DNA of 64,000 nucleotides, taken from Glycine soja. Lineage: Eukaryota > Streptophyta > Magnoliopsida > Fabales > Fabaceae. The stretch covers positions 17,641,865-17,705,864 of the forward strand of contig NC_041005.1 of assembly GCF_004193775.1 (NCBI RefSeq). The letters are read 5' to 3'. Below the pieces are notes generated by a model. It had not been told where the DNA came from and ran no database searches. It worked only from the letters and a program-made list of their open reading frames with translations. Positions 35,141 through 47,256 of the stretch are shown in pieces. The first letter of the stretch is position 1. Every line of letters begins with the position of its first letter. Both the position numbers and the translations under genes were made by a program.

Positions 35141-37213
35141 ATGGTTAGGACTTGAGGATTAGGTCGTGCCTTAGGTCAGGTCACTGACAGAGGTGTGGGC
35201 AGAGGAGATCGTGATGATTCTGATGATGCTCCACAGCGTCGACGGCCTACTGCATCCGCACGGAGGCAGCGAGTCGCTGTGACTGTGGATCACGTCGATG
35301 AGCCAATCATCCCTACGCCTGATGTTCATGATGACCCGATGGAGGCACCAGCTGCTGTAGAGGACATTCCTGCGGACACAGGCACAGAGGCTGCTGAGGA
35401 TGAGCATCAGGGATTTCTGGGTGGTCCGAGTGACCCATCCGTGTTGACCCTGTATGCGGATCATGTTGCTTGCAGCGTATGGACGGGAGAGGTATTTATA
35501 CGATATATTTTTAGTTACTTGTAAATTATACTTTATGATTGAAATTAGTTTTCCTTTAAATAATGATTTTAACGAATTTTGCGTTCCTTTATACTTCAAT
35601 TTAGGAGCGTCCTGAATTGAAGCTATCCTCTCATGGGAGGAAGGTCCACAGTTTAGGCAGGCTTGTCCCTGCCATTGAGGGACTTATTGCTGGTAGAGGA
35701 CTAAGTCCTCTGATCGCGTGTTCGGTAGACACCGGTGATCGGGGACTTTTGTCCGCGTTTGTGGAGCGGTGGCACCAGGAGACGTCTAGTTTCCATCTCC
35801 CGGTGGGAGAGCTCACCATCACGCTGGATGACGTCTCCTTGCTTCTCCATCTGCCCGTGATTGGAGACTTACACGCCTTTCAGCCCTTGCACGTAGACGA
35901 TGCGGTTCAGATGTTGGTCGACTTGTTGATGGTCTCAACAGAGTCTGCCAGGGTTGAGACAACCCAGTGTCGTGGACCGTACGTACGCCTACAATGGGTA
36001 CGTGATATATATGAGCTACGGCTTGCGCATATCTTCTCCATCTTCTGGGTTGCACTCTGTTTGCTAACAAGAGTGCAACCAATGTGCATGTTGTCTACTT
36101 GGAGGCCCTTCGTGATCTCAATATAACAGAGAGGTACGCTTGGGGAGTGGCTGCTCTGATTTATATGTATGACCAGCTGAACGATACATCTTTGAGCCAC
36201 AGTCGACAGCTTGGCGGTTACATCACACTGCTGCAGGTAACAAATATGTTTTTCATTCATTCAGGCTCAACAATGTTTAACTTTAAATTTTGTTACACTT
36301 TCATTATTAATGTTTATAATTTTAATGTTACATTTGTAGTGCTGGATTTACGAGCACTTTCCCTCGTTCGCGGAGTCCACCGCTGATCAGGACTACGACG
36401 AGGCTTCCCCGCGTGCGTGCAGGTGGATTGCGATGTAGAAGACCGTGAAGAGCATTCGCACGCCATTGTACAGGGAGCGCCTGGACCGACTCCGGATTTC
36501 GGATGTCTGTTGGATCCCTTATGGGGAGCATTGGGAGGTCCGGGACTTCCACGTCAGATCATGCTATTCCGGTCTCTTGCGCTGGGGGCCTATTGCTGTT
36601 TATTACCGATCGGAGAGGGTCGTGCGGCAGTTTGGCTACACGAAGACCATTCCTGCTCCTCCTGTCGATTCATGGGTCTCGTATGATGATATACACGATA
36701 GGTGGATGCACTACGAGGATCATATCGTACCAGCAGGTGAGGTGTGCGTTATGCTAGGGGCGTGTTCCAGTGACTACATGGACTGGTTCCACATCTCTCA
36801 TCCTTTCATGACACCAGGCCACGCATTAGATCCTCTGCCTCATGGTCACGCCCCGCAGCCCCGAGTCGTCCCTCAGGCCTCGCAGACGGATATCCCTCAT
36901 GTGCCAGAGGCAAGAGCATCGTCCACATCTGCGGAGGAGCCTAGACATGCAGTGGTAAGTAATACTAATAATTTACGTCATTTACCTCAATATTTGCATA
37001 ATAATTTGTGTAATCAGTTTGTTTTGTATGTAACAGGAAGTTTGTGATGACATTGTTGAGAGGTTGGAGCGCCATCTGAGTCTAGGGGTGGTCACGCCTG
37101 GCTCATCGACACATGAGGTGATCGAAGAATGCCTCAGATTGGTCAGGAGTGTGACACAGGACCATCTAGTATACTCTAGGTGTAGACGCAGGCGGCGCAC
37201 TGATCAGGCGTAG
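35141..37213 (+). pseudogene. MAIN-like plant mobile domain (PMD) protein, decayed
   Basis: Four exons can be traced with matching phases: 35141..35491, 35605..36236, 36340..36954 and 37037..37213. Motifs of the plant mobile domain (aminotransferase-like, MAIN/MAIL family) are present. Exon 2 has ELKLSSHGRKVHSLGRL, ERWHQETSSFHLPVGELTIT, LLLHLPVIGDLHAF and HVVYLEALRDL. The third exon has CWIYEHFPSFAEST, RISDVCWIPYGEHW and DYMDWFHISHPFM. The last exon is basic at its end (RCRRRRRTDQA). It is broken by a TGA at codon 5 (35153..35155), a small deletion with frameshift in exon 2 near 36030, and a TAG in exon 3 (36436..36438). MAIN and MAIL genes act in silencing and genome stability, and transposon-borne homologues are common. 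The base composition is clearly richer in GC than the flanks. Confidence 0.88.
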
Positions 37214-37879
37214 TTTATGTACATATTTTATATTGATATTCCATGTATATACAAATATTGTACATGAACTCATTTCATGAGTATTGTTGATTTTATTTAT
37301 TTTCATTACTAATGTTAGTTTTATTTATTTTCATTGATTGTGTATTCCATTTGTGTCTATATACACGCATGTTATTAAAATGATCTAGTTAACTTGGTTA
37401 TAGTATATGTAAATTATTATAAATGGTCTATTTAACTTAGTTTACCAACTAATAAAAAATAATTCAAAATATAACTTTAAATATAATTGAAATAAAGAAG
37501 TTGAAAAGGGTGTAAAAAAAAATTAAACAAAAAATGGACATCATTCGTTATCTAAGATCCTTATTTTATATAACATACTAATATTTTTAAATTCTCTTAT
37601 AATTACTATTTTCCCACTTATACTAATGATCATGTAAAAAAATGTATTATAAAGTAGTTAGTATTTTAATTTTTAATATAATACTAATTATTTTTTTTAT
37701 ATTCTTTATAATATTAATAATGATATGATTAATTATAAAAATAAAAAATAAATTAATGATGATAATATTAATTTAATAAAATTATTATTGTCTTTTATGT
37801 ATTTATTGATTTTTATTAATATGTATAAAATAACCTTAAACAATATCTTTAAATATGTAGTTAATAAATTGTTATTTTT

Positions 37880-37950
37880 CTTCTTACGGATCAAGTTGAT
37901 CCGTAAGTCACTTCCGGATCAAGTTACGGATCAACTTGATCCGTAAGAAG
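37880..37950. repeat. Right subterminal cluster of TTACGGATCAA palindromes
   Basis: CTTACGGATCAA and GTTGATCCGTAAG form a near-perfect 25-bp palindrome. It is repeated with small changes and mirrors the cluster at the left end of the same element. Confidence 0.9.
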
Positions 37951-38020
37951 AAAACCAAGCAAGGGCAATTTTGTCATTTTTTTAGAATGCTGGGTGCACC
38001 TAGCAACACTCCTTTCTTTA

Positions 38021-38565
38021 ACATATTTGTTCTCTCTTGACCTTGGGTTTTAATCCAAAGTGTTTATGGGCCTTAGGGCTTAGTGCAAGATAAGCCTTTT
38101 GAGGTTTGAGTCACCCTACACATTGAGGCATGTTTCTTCATTTTCATTTGTGAAATAAAAGTTTCAAGTAAACAAATATTCTTAGTGTGCTATTCAATGC
38201 AGCAGAGCATCCTAATGTGCTCACTGAAAAATTGTATTGAAGTTTTGGTGCAGTGTCAAGACATGTTGACTTGAAAATAAATGTCTTCAAGTTTTGGTGC
38301 AATGTCAACATCCTAAATTGTGATGCAATGTCAACATCCTACATAGGTGGAATAGAAAAGGGTATATTGTGGTTGGGACTCACTTTAGTAATTGGATAAG
38401 CTACCATAATTCAACAATACTTAAGCATAGAAACCATACTGGCAAAAACAACCCATGAATGGAGTTTTCACAAACAAAATTTTGTTTCAAACAACCTAAT
38501 ATAAAACTAAATATCTGGGTGGTAACATGCCTCAGTTAAAATTTAGTGGTTCAAAAGCAAGAAAT
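38021..38565. other. Downstream flank of the MULE and 3' UTR of the next gene
   Basis: There is no coding potential. The part nearest 38565 is the 3' UTR of the minus-strand gene. Short repeats of 'caagttttggtgcaatgtca' occur at 38230-38330. Confidence 0.5.
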
Positions 38566-38934
38566 CTAGTCTTGTACAGTTGTCTGAAGATGCAGAGAAC
38601 TTTGAATTTCTTTGGAAGCATTGGAGTGACCTTCTGCAACAGTCTTGGACATACCAAACATCTGAAATTGATCCAAAACCATGCCTTATCGGCAAATGAT
38701 GAAGGTGATGTGAATAATTTTTCTCAACAAATTTTAGGTACCAACCTTCTGAATTATTTTCTTGAAACAACTTTTGTGCTCATCCATAGAAGCCTTAATA
38801 AACTCGTCAATGTGATCCTTCAAATCGTCTAAGAAAGCAGCTTCTTCATTCTTCTTCTTTTGGCATGAAGTAACAGATGGGGCAGTTGCAGCGGATGAAG
38901 ACTGCTTTTCAGGTTGGCTTTTCTGAGTGTCCAT
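38566..38934 (-). CDS. Small conserved plant protein, 94 aa, function unknown
   Basis: The minus-strand CDS is 38934..38746 joined to 38661..38566, phase 0, with donor CAGAAG|GTTGGT and acceptor TTTCAG|ATGTTT. The product starts MDTQKSQPEKQSSS, has a central helix-prone DDLKDHIDEFIKASMDEHKS followed by CFKKIIQK, and then MFGMSKTVAE and a hydrophilic tail. The DHIDEFIxASMDEHKxC...MFGMSK pattern is familiar to me from uncharacterised plant proteins. There is no signal peptide or membrane segment. The ATG lies 20 bases into the exon that starts at 38954 (acceptor TTGTTTCAG). A non-coding first exon probably lies at 42142..about 42205 (donor CAACCAG|GTACCT), with TATATATAA upstream at about 42222-42232. 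That makes a 3.2-kb intron in the leader, which contains a SINE. The coding model is firm; the role is unknown. Confidence 0.75.
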
Positions 38935-38954
38935 GCTCTCCAAGACTCCAGTGG

Positions 38955-41900
38955 CTGAAACAATTTATACCACTAACTCAATTATCAGGAAATTCAGTTA
39001 AACATCATTATCATTTATCACATACATACACAGTATGCTATCATCATAAACCAAAATATTGAAATGCCATAGTAATTTTGATTTAACTTGTTCTAGTGAA
39101 GCAGGACCTTAAATTAATGAAAAATTAAATGGCAATTGTGCACTATCTGAAATTCAATGAATAATAGTCTACATAATATGAGAGAAAGCTTTCTCTAAAA
39201 AATTTAAGAACAACTACACATGTCATGCCCTGCAGGAAAAGGGAACATCAAAATAAAACCAAACCTCTCAACTCGGATGAACTACAACTTTTTTAAACAA
39301 TTAATTGAAACAAATATCTAACTAGTCAGACCAAACAACAAAAAAAAGGTCACAGCAGCATCAACCTTGGAACTTCGGCATCAAAGAAAAACATACGAAC
39401 CCAATTAGAATTAGACTGCTACCAACTCATCCCAATGTATCAACAACCCAGGAAGTAAATTTATCTTATCTGATCAACCACTATAGACAATGATCTTTTA
39501 ACTCATCCCAATGAATTGAAGTACTCAAATCAAAAGGATGTCACAGCATCCAAGTACTTTCAAAGTTTCTTAGGAGTATTAAACAAATAGAAATTAACTA
39601 ACCAACACATAATGATCTTTTTAGAGGGGGAACAGGTAAAGAAAAACTGCATGGCTAACAATCCACAAACTAGCCTTCAAAATGAAAAACACATCTACTC
39701 AAATTATCTCGACAATATAAAATAATACTTCCTCCCCAAATTATTCATATTCAGAGTTAAAATAAAAATCTATACTGTCACAATTGTCCCAGATGGGAAC
39801 TTGCATTGCAACCAACTAAATTCTAATAATAATATCTAGAGGAGTTACCACTAACATAAATAGGTTAAAACTAATGTACCCTGATGCCAAAAGGCTCGTT
39901 GCTTTGTGATGGTATGGGGAGGGTCATTGTAAGCACACTTACCCTTGCATATACAAAGAGGCTATTTTCGGATTCAAATCCATGACCAACCAGTCACAAC
40001 TCACAAGGCACAACATTACTGTTACGCCAAGGCTCGCCCTCTAACATGATTTGGTTAGAGAGAAAAAAAATGAAAAACACTTTAACAGTTTGAAAGTCTG
40101 CCTTCAAAAGGCTGTTTATGAAAAGGGAAAAGTGGAAACTAAATCATACTACAACCCCTTGTACATTCATCCCAAGTCCTACCATGGTTATCCTAAAGTC
40201 AATTATGCACATCATCATAACTAAAACATATTAGATATGCCACACAATTAATAAAAGCAATAAACAAAAATATAGTAATCAACAAAATTGAATTATAATA
40301 TTTATAAACAAAACAGAGAATAAATATACTTGAGATTTGAATTTTGTGTGTATTCTCACACATCCAATCTACTTTTCATTGCTTACTATTAAATATATAT
40401 ATAGGGTACAAAGAGAGGGAGACAGTTGTTTACACTTACACAATACAATTGTCTCCACAATACAGCTTTCTACATACAGCTACAATACACAATACTTTAA
40501 CAAATATAAAACATGAATTAGAATATTTAAAAGTTATTGATTCTTGACATGGCATCAAAGTATGTATGACCAAGTGGTCAAGAATTTGATCCTTTCTACC
40601 ACCCCGGCCCAGTTTACAGCCAAAAGAAAATAACCAACAGCAAAACCAAACCTTCATACACTATTCTTTACCTCCCTATAAGGAGTCTTGCACACAACAG
40701 ACCCCTTTCCCTGCCATACTGTGGCAGCTTGCTCTTCGTATTGAGCATTTGCCTTCGTACCCTTTCTAATATGTACCTTCCAAATCTTAGGCCCGTCATT
40801 CGTGACTGAGTTGTAATTGTAGGACCTCATTTCCTGATGCTTTGATTGGGCCTTCAAGCTCTTAGGCTATATTGGCATGTTAAATACAAAATTATTCATG
40901 AACTTCACCTAATAATAAAGCTTTGGGGAGCCAGTTTTTGTCGAGAACAAAGACTAAATTGCAAAAATTTACAAGTTTTGCTATTTAAAATTAAAATTTT
41001 CATAGGAATTTGGAGCAATGGGAAATTGAAAGCCACATAATTCTTTGAAATATTTGTGCATTTTTCAATTTTTAATTAAATAAAACAAGAAAAGTGAATT
41101 TGGTTTCAAAGTTAGCAAACAAGCAACAAACAATGATAAAAGATAAAGCAAGCAACAAAGAACATCATAAGAATTCGGTATGAAGTGTTTAATGTTTCAT
41201 CTGATGTAAATATGTTGGCATGGTCTGGACATATATGGTGTTCAAATTCATGTCTTTACTTCAATTAAATCCTTCATTTGCCTCTTCCAAAAAAAAGGAA
41301 TTTTTAAACAATATGTCACGAAACATCAAATCTACATGCGACAAAGAGGAGTGTTAACAACACACACTTTAACACTCTTATTGGATGAAATTAATTGAAA
41401 ATTACAAAATCATAAGAGAGATTCAATAAATAGGATGTGGGACCCACAAATTTTTGTGATTTCCAATAAATTTCATTCAATTAGAGGTCCTAAACATTTC
41501 CCTACAACAAAACATAAAAGTCAAAGGCATGAGGAACTACCAAGACAATACAGCACCCAAAGAAGAAATAAAGAAGTCCAATCTATCAGTTGAATTACTC
41601 AAAAATCTTATACGCATATCACACACAAAACCAAACCTTGAGTGCAGAAGAAAACTGACATTAAATTCAAAGGACCCCAAAATCTGAAAATGTTCATGCT
41701 TAAAATCCCTATGTTAACTTTCCAAAGAAATATACAGCGCATGGTTCCATGTTGTATAGCTCAATAGATGCTAAAAACGAACATTTTCTGCAAGAAGAAT
41801 AACCTCATGCCTATTGTGCAGAGAACAGGTCGAAATTTGAAGCTAAGAACAAACCCAACCCTGGAATTTCGATGATTAAAAGCCATGTGCTTTTGTTTTC

Positions 41901-42141
41901 CATAGAAAAACTCAATAACAGACCAAATTCTTATAGGAAAATAAACAAGAGAATTCCAAAGTTCAAAAAAATGATCAAAAACACAAAGTGTATATATACC
42001 ATGCCTATTCTATTGATGCTCCTCTCATCTTCCAATTCTTCATCAACTCTGAACAAATTTTCTTTGGGTATTAATTAATTTATTTGTAAGCAGCGTCGAA
42101 ATTGCAGCTGAAATAAACAACGGAGAGAAAACGCAAGGTAC
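38955..42141 (-). other. Leader intron of the 94-aa protein gene
   Basis: This is inferred from the acceptor at 38955-38956 and the donor at 42140-42141 (minus strand). It contains a SINE (39868..40040) and a stretch at 40500-40860 with weak coding-like character on the minus strand (RSYNYNSVTNDGPKIWKVHI) that I do not recognise and that is not open across its length. Otherwise it is featureless AT-rich DNA. Confidence 0.5.
39868..40040 (-). mobile_element. tRNA-derived SINE, older copy
   Basis: Same family and orientation as the SINE at 18210, but more diverged (for example GGATTCAAATCC for the B-box region). The flanks CTAACATAAATAGGTTA (39851..39867) and CTAACATGATTTGGTTA (40041..40057) agree at 14 of 17 positions, consistent with an old TSD. 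Confidence 0.88.
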
Positions 42142-42270
42142 CTGGTTGGATGACTTCGAAATTGATTCAGACTGAAACCACAAACTTTGCGATGGCGAGA
42201 CACAGAGGAGGAGACATTGAAATTATATATACTAGTGGAGTGCCAGTGCGATGGACGGGTCCCTATTTTA

Positions 42271-42410
42271 GTGAAATAAATACTATTTGTTAGGGTGCTG
42301 TTTGTATCATTTGACTGTAAGTGATATAAATAATATTTGTTAGGGTGTTGTTTGTATATTTTTATTGTAAGTGACATAAATACTATTTGTCAGGGTGCTG
42401 TTTGTATATA
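42271..42410. repeat. 50-bp tandem repeat, 2.8 copies
   Basis: Copies start at 42271, 42321 and 42371 with an exact 50-base period (ATAAATACTATTTGT, TAGGGTGCTGTTTGTAT, TGTAAGTGA). They lie about 50 bases upstream of the presumed TATA box of the minus-strand gene, so they sit in its promoter. Confidence 0.92.
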
Positions 42411-43713
42411 ACATAAAGATAATTTGTATCAAGAGTTGATTGTGTTGAAAAAATTTTAAAATTCCAAAATGGTTTTCCACTGTAATATTTAAGTTTTATT
42501 GTTGAGTTACAGAAGATTATGATTAAACTTTAATATTTGTATATGATTATGGGACACAAAGTTAATGCTCTTTGTAATTTAAAGTTAAAAAACTATTCTA
42601 ACAATTTGAATGTAAAAAAAATATGCAGCTTAAAAATTAATTTAAACATATAGCATTTTAATAGTTAAAAATTGCTAAACTTAAATTCAATTTTGTTTTT
42701 TTAATTTTATTTAATCTAGAATTTGATCTCTTTATTTTATAATTAAAACATTTGATTATTCTATTTTTTAAAATTCACAACTATGATCTCTTTATTGCAA
42801 AATATAAATATTTGGTTTTTATATCTTTAAAAATCCACAATTTTTGTTTAATCTTTAATTTTTTGTATATTTTATTTCTTTTTTTTACTTTGTGCTGTTG
42901 TTTTCCAAATGCAGGATGAGAATGAGAGAATCCATTGCTTATGTTAGTGTTGACTTTCTTATTTAGTGAAGAAGGGTAATTTTGTGGGAAACGAAAATGC
43001 AAAACACAAAGGTTAGGAAAAAAACAAAAAACTTTTCCCAGTAACTTTAAAAAACTAAAATGTTCAATAATTAGAAGCAAAAATATCGAAAGGTCACAGC
43101 ATGGTGGGATAAGTTTTTTTTTCTGATCAAGTAAATCTGAAAACAAAACATGGATATTACATGGTCTGTAAAACATAAGCACCGGAATAAGTAGCAAATA
43201 AATATGAGATGAGCATAGCAGGGAATGTGTAAGATGAGCAGGGTAGAACACAATATCCCTCCATCAACAATGTTCAGTTTACTAAACAATAAATTCGTAG
43301 TACAGCAGTTATAAATTACTAATATAGTAGATTAAATAAAACAGACTCATTTCATTCAAATTCAAACCATGAAAACTCAAAACTCACTGATACATTCCTT
43401 AACAATGTCATATGACAAAACAAAATTTGAAAGCCAAAATTTATGTGGAATACATCTCAACTGCATCAAAAATATACTCCATGCGTAGGATGTTTAACTC
43501 TGGCAGAAAACAAAATAAAAATGTTTTTATGAACCAATATTGATGTGTAAAAGAGAAATAAAATTTAAGCTAATGTGCAAAATAAAAAAGATTAAACATT
43601 TATAATATATCTGATGTTCAAAGTCAAATAAGTAAATAAGAAAGAGACCATGTAATTGACAAAATGTTCATAAAAGACAAAAAGATAGAAAAATCAAAGT
43701 ACATAAGCTAACT
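42411..43713. other. Intergenic region between two minus-strand genes
   Basis: AT-rich. Minus-strand open frames at 42781-43289 are Phe/Leu/Ile-rich translations of A-rich sequence and carry no recognisable domain. The part nearest 43713 is the 3' UTR of the B3-like gene. Confidence 0.5.
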
Positions 43714-45381
43714 CTAATACTCCCAATTCTTTCTCCGGTGGATGACAATTTCCCATATTTTATCAATGGTCCTGTAATAGAAGGTGACTTCATCACCGTG
43801 GGAGAAATAATTATCTACAAGGAATTGATACCATGGTTGGACAACATATCTGCGCCCAACTCCATCATCAACCACCACAACATTCCACTGTAATGGAGGT
43901 CCAAATCTCCTGAGAATGGTCATGTGTTGACCGCAGGCATTTACATGTGTCATGGCACAATTGGAGAGTCTCTGCATGGGAAAAAAATAGCATGATATAT
44001 AAGCATGAATTAATAAGAAACATTGAAGAGGTTTTCATTGTTACTAGTGGTCCTGGTGCACCAAGAATTGATTGTGTGATTTCAAGTGTCCAAATATGTT
44101 GTCTTAACATAACTTCTGGCCTTCCGCAAGTCTGGCATTCCAGTGAGGGAACGAAATAAAGATCAAACATGGATTTGCTGTTGCATGCCAAGAATTTAAT
44201 GATCACAGATTCGTAAATTGATAAATCTTTTCTGATTTCTTTCAGCCCTTCCGCAAAGTAGACTTTTGCCCGATGCTGCCTTAGCCTGATTTGGTATATT
44301 GTTCCATCATATCTAAAGTTGACAAACTCAGGGTATTCTGGTGCCCATTGTTGGTGGTAAAAAGTGGGCACTTCTATAATGTCCTGCAAATAATTATAGC
44401 AAGAAAGCAAATATGAAACAACATGAAGAATAAAAACAATTAGTATGTAACATTACCATATCATTGTGGAATACTACAGTGAATTGTAGGATTAATGGAT
44501 TAGTGTGAGTTGGATATTGAATCTGCAATGAGAGGAAATGCAAAAAATGAAAATCAAGTATGGCACTGAAATAGGAACGTCTAAAATATGTGGAGAATGA
44601 CAACAACATATTAAAATGAAATAAAGTTGTATGTACATTGTTTGTGACATAAAGGTTTCATTTTGCAGCATTCTTACTGCTGTAAATGTGCCTTTAATCT
44701 TTTGGATCAAACTTTTAGGGTGATACTCATGCCAAACTTAACAGGATGCTGGAATAAAGTATCTTTCGACTGGAATGTAGATTAACAATCAAATAACAAA
44801 GGAAATTGTGTATTTGTTGTCTACTGGTAAAAAATAAACAAAACAATCTTTATAACAATTGACAATAGTAATGAGTCAAAATATATCCGTGCATGCATTC
44901 AAAACATAAAGTAATAAAGAAGGCTTGGTTCCATAGCTAGATCAAAATATATCCGTGCACACATTTTTTCAAGCTGAACAGTCTTTCAGTCGAAAGCAAT
45001 ATACATAAAAACCAAATAAAAAATTTAAATAACAAAAAAAAAAAACAATTACATGCAAGGGGCCGAGAATGAAAAGGAAGTAAAATACAAAACAAAAAGC
45101 TAAGCCAGCAGGAAGCAAAACAAAAATCCATGTGAATGGAGTGAAAGAGTGAATGGAGTGAGAACGGGAATAGAAGAGAATAAGAAATGGAAAAAACACA
45201 GGAGAGAAAGAGTGGACGGAGCAGAAATGGAAAAAATCCTGGAAAACAGAGAATGAACAATGTTCAAAATATTTTGAGAAAGTAAGCGAGTAATTGGTTT
45301 CACATGCACCTTGCTTGTAGCTGTTGATGAATCAGAACTGGTACTTGTCTTGGTTGAGTCAGTCGATAACTCTGAAGGCAT
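43714..45381 (-). CDS. Two-domain B3-like DNA-binding protein
   Basis: B3 domains are plant-specific DNA-binding beta-barrels. The model on the minus strand is 45381..45310, 44522..44457, 44383..44045 and 43971..43714, all phase 0 with GT-AG sites, giving about 244 aa. Domain 1 lies around DIIEVPTFYHQQWAPEYPEF, then YQIRLRQHRAKVYFAEGLKE and YESVIIKFLACNSKSMFDLY, with a Cys pair in LECQTCGRPE. Domain 2 includes MTILRRFGPPLQWNVVVVDD, PWYQFLVDNYFSHGDEVTFY and IWEIVIHRRKNW. These follow the B3 pattern of a strand, a W-x-x-F helix and G-D-x-V-x-F. The three downstream exons are well supported. The Ser/Thr-rich first exon (MPSELSTDSTKTSTSSDSS) is chosen because its phase and donor fit, and it is less certain. 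Direct target and role are unknown. Confidence 0.6.
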
Positions 45382-45619
45382 TCTCTGAGCTGTTTTAGTA
45401 TTTTTTGTTCAAGGAATGAACATTGAATATCTGCTGAAGAAGTGGCCTGTGAAGAATAAATGTTGAAGTGACACAATGGTTGGTGAAAATGTGTAAGGGA
45501 CAAAATACGGAGAGGTTTGAGAATTGTGGAGCATTCAATGGAGTATGGCAAGATTGGAGGTGGAGAGTCATCTGAATCATTGTGACTATTTTTTTTTGTT
45601 TACTGAATGTCCACAACCA

Positions 45620-47256
45620 ATATTGATATTTATAAAAATGTAGTGAAACAAATATATGAGCAAAAAATAATCAGCATGTATTTAATATGACAGGTGTTAA
45701 CAAAGTAATTATGTTATATATTATATATGTAATAAAATAAATAAATAATCCAAGAAGACTAATTTTTTGGTATGAAGCAAAGATTTTTTACCAAATTAGA
45801 TGGTTTTTAATAACTAATTCAAATAAATAATAATGTAATGTAATGGTGGAAGCAGACATAAAAATCATAGATTTGGTTTTAAAAATCGCAACCTTAGATG
45901 TTTAAAAAGCGTAGAAGACAGGCCCAAGATTATGGGCTGTAAAAAACCATTTTTTAAAAATTAACCAATGATACAGATATAAACAGAAAATGCAAGGCAA
46001 GGTGTAGAAGCTCCAGCAGCATTTCCTTTTTGAAATTAATTAATAATTCATTTATTTCCCAAAAAAATCCCTCCTCGGTGCCAAGTGTTGCAACTACATT
46101 TTCCCTTGTCTCCTCTTTATCTCTCTCATGAAATTAGGTTACCACTTTTTTTTTCTGATCTTTCTCTTCTTTCTTTGTGTCTGTCACAACCTTTTCTCTC
46201 TTTGGAAAAAATGAGGAGTGAGAATGAGGATGGAATGGCAATGGGAAAATAAGAGATGGAAAAACCCGGGCAGGACACGTGGAGGGAAGGAAAAAATAAT
46301 GGGAAGAGGAAAAGAAATAAAAGCAAACATTGGCATAACACGTGGATTGAAGCGGGAAAAATCATAAAACCCAAAAAAAGACAAAAGCCAAAACTTTTTG
46401 ATGAATATGAAAAATTTTAATCATAAACCAAAAAATCAAACCTGCACTCGTGGAGTTTCCAGATAAAAACTGCACATGTAGTGTGTTATTTTACCAGATG
46501 TGCATGCAATAGAGGCAAACTAAAAACATTTAAGCTTTTGCACGGTAAAAATTAAAGAAACAAAGAAAATATAGACAACAAAAAAAATCAAAATTAGACA
46601 AAAAGAAATGGGAAAAAATAGATAAAAATTGAACCTTTAATAATTAAATGTTAATGTTAATAAATTGACAATGATTACGATAAAAATAAATAGAAAATTA
46701 AAGCTGATTTGAATAATATGGTAAAATTGATAGTGTAGTATTTGGAAAAAACCTTTCCATTAATTGCCAATTAATTTTTACCAATTAATTTTGTCCAATA
46801 AAAAATAATAAACTCTCCAATCTTTCTTTTCTCACTTCAATCCATGTATAATTTTATTTATTATTTTTTTATTTTGCTCAGTGCTTACACCTTCCTCACA
46901 TGCTAATGTTTTTTTCCAGTACCACCAAGCCACACGTGTCGCTTTCTAATTGTCGGATTTCAATGCATCATTTAATTCCCCTTAATTCCAGAACTTTCTT
47001 CTCTCTCCTCCATCTCTTTTGCCTCCGTCAAGATTTTCTTATCAATCAGCTTTAAATATTATATTGTCCATTTGGTAAAATTGATAGTGTAATATCTAAA
47101 AAGAAGTTGCATATAAAAATAGAGTGATGATGACCCCATTTTGATTGATGGAGAAATTTTTATGTTACTTTGTTTTAACAGTTTAAAGTTGTAATTTAAT
47201 CATTATGATTTCCAGATAATGCATTTTATTGTTTACAATTTGCTGGAAAACGTAAA
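45620..47256. other. Upstream region of the B3-like gene, low-copy and repeated AT-rich DNA
   Basis: No gene is recognisable. ACACGTGG/ACACGTGT (G-box-like) occurs at about 46277, 46338 and 46932. Segments such as 'ggtaaaattgatagtgtagt' at 46720 and 47072 are early copies of the repeat that becomes tandem at 47640-47990. Confidence 0.45.

Larger units (their letters stand above)
32795..38011. mobile_element. Mutator-like element (MULE) with mobile-domain cargo
   Basis: The terminal inverted repeats are GAGTGCTGCTAGGTGCACCC and onward at the left, and GAGTGTTGCTAGGTGCACCC and onward on the opposite strand at the right, with one mismatch over 24 bases. They are flanked by a perfect 9-bp TSD CTTTCTTTA (32786..32794 and 38012..38020). 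The 9-bp duplication is diagnostic of Mutator-like elements. The 5.2-kb interior holds a MAIN-like plant mobile domain gene and no MURA transposase, so movement would need help from elsewhere. The perfect TSD suggests a fairly recent insertion. Confidence 0.93.

Noticed and set aside
35195..35524. Mobile-domain gene starting at 35195 as an intact protein
   Set aside because: 35195 is a GTG and not an ATG; the natural ATG at 35141 is followed by a TGA four codons later, and later exons also carry a frameshift and a TAG.
42781..43289. Minus-strand frames with Phe/Leu/Ile-rich peptides (possible membrane protein)
   Set aside because: Composition follows A-rich plus-strand DNA; no splice or start context and no homologous motif.
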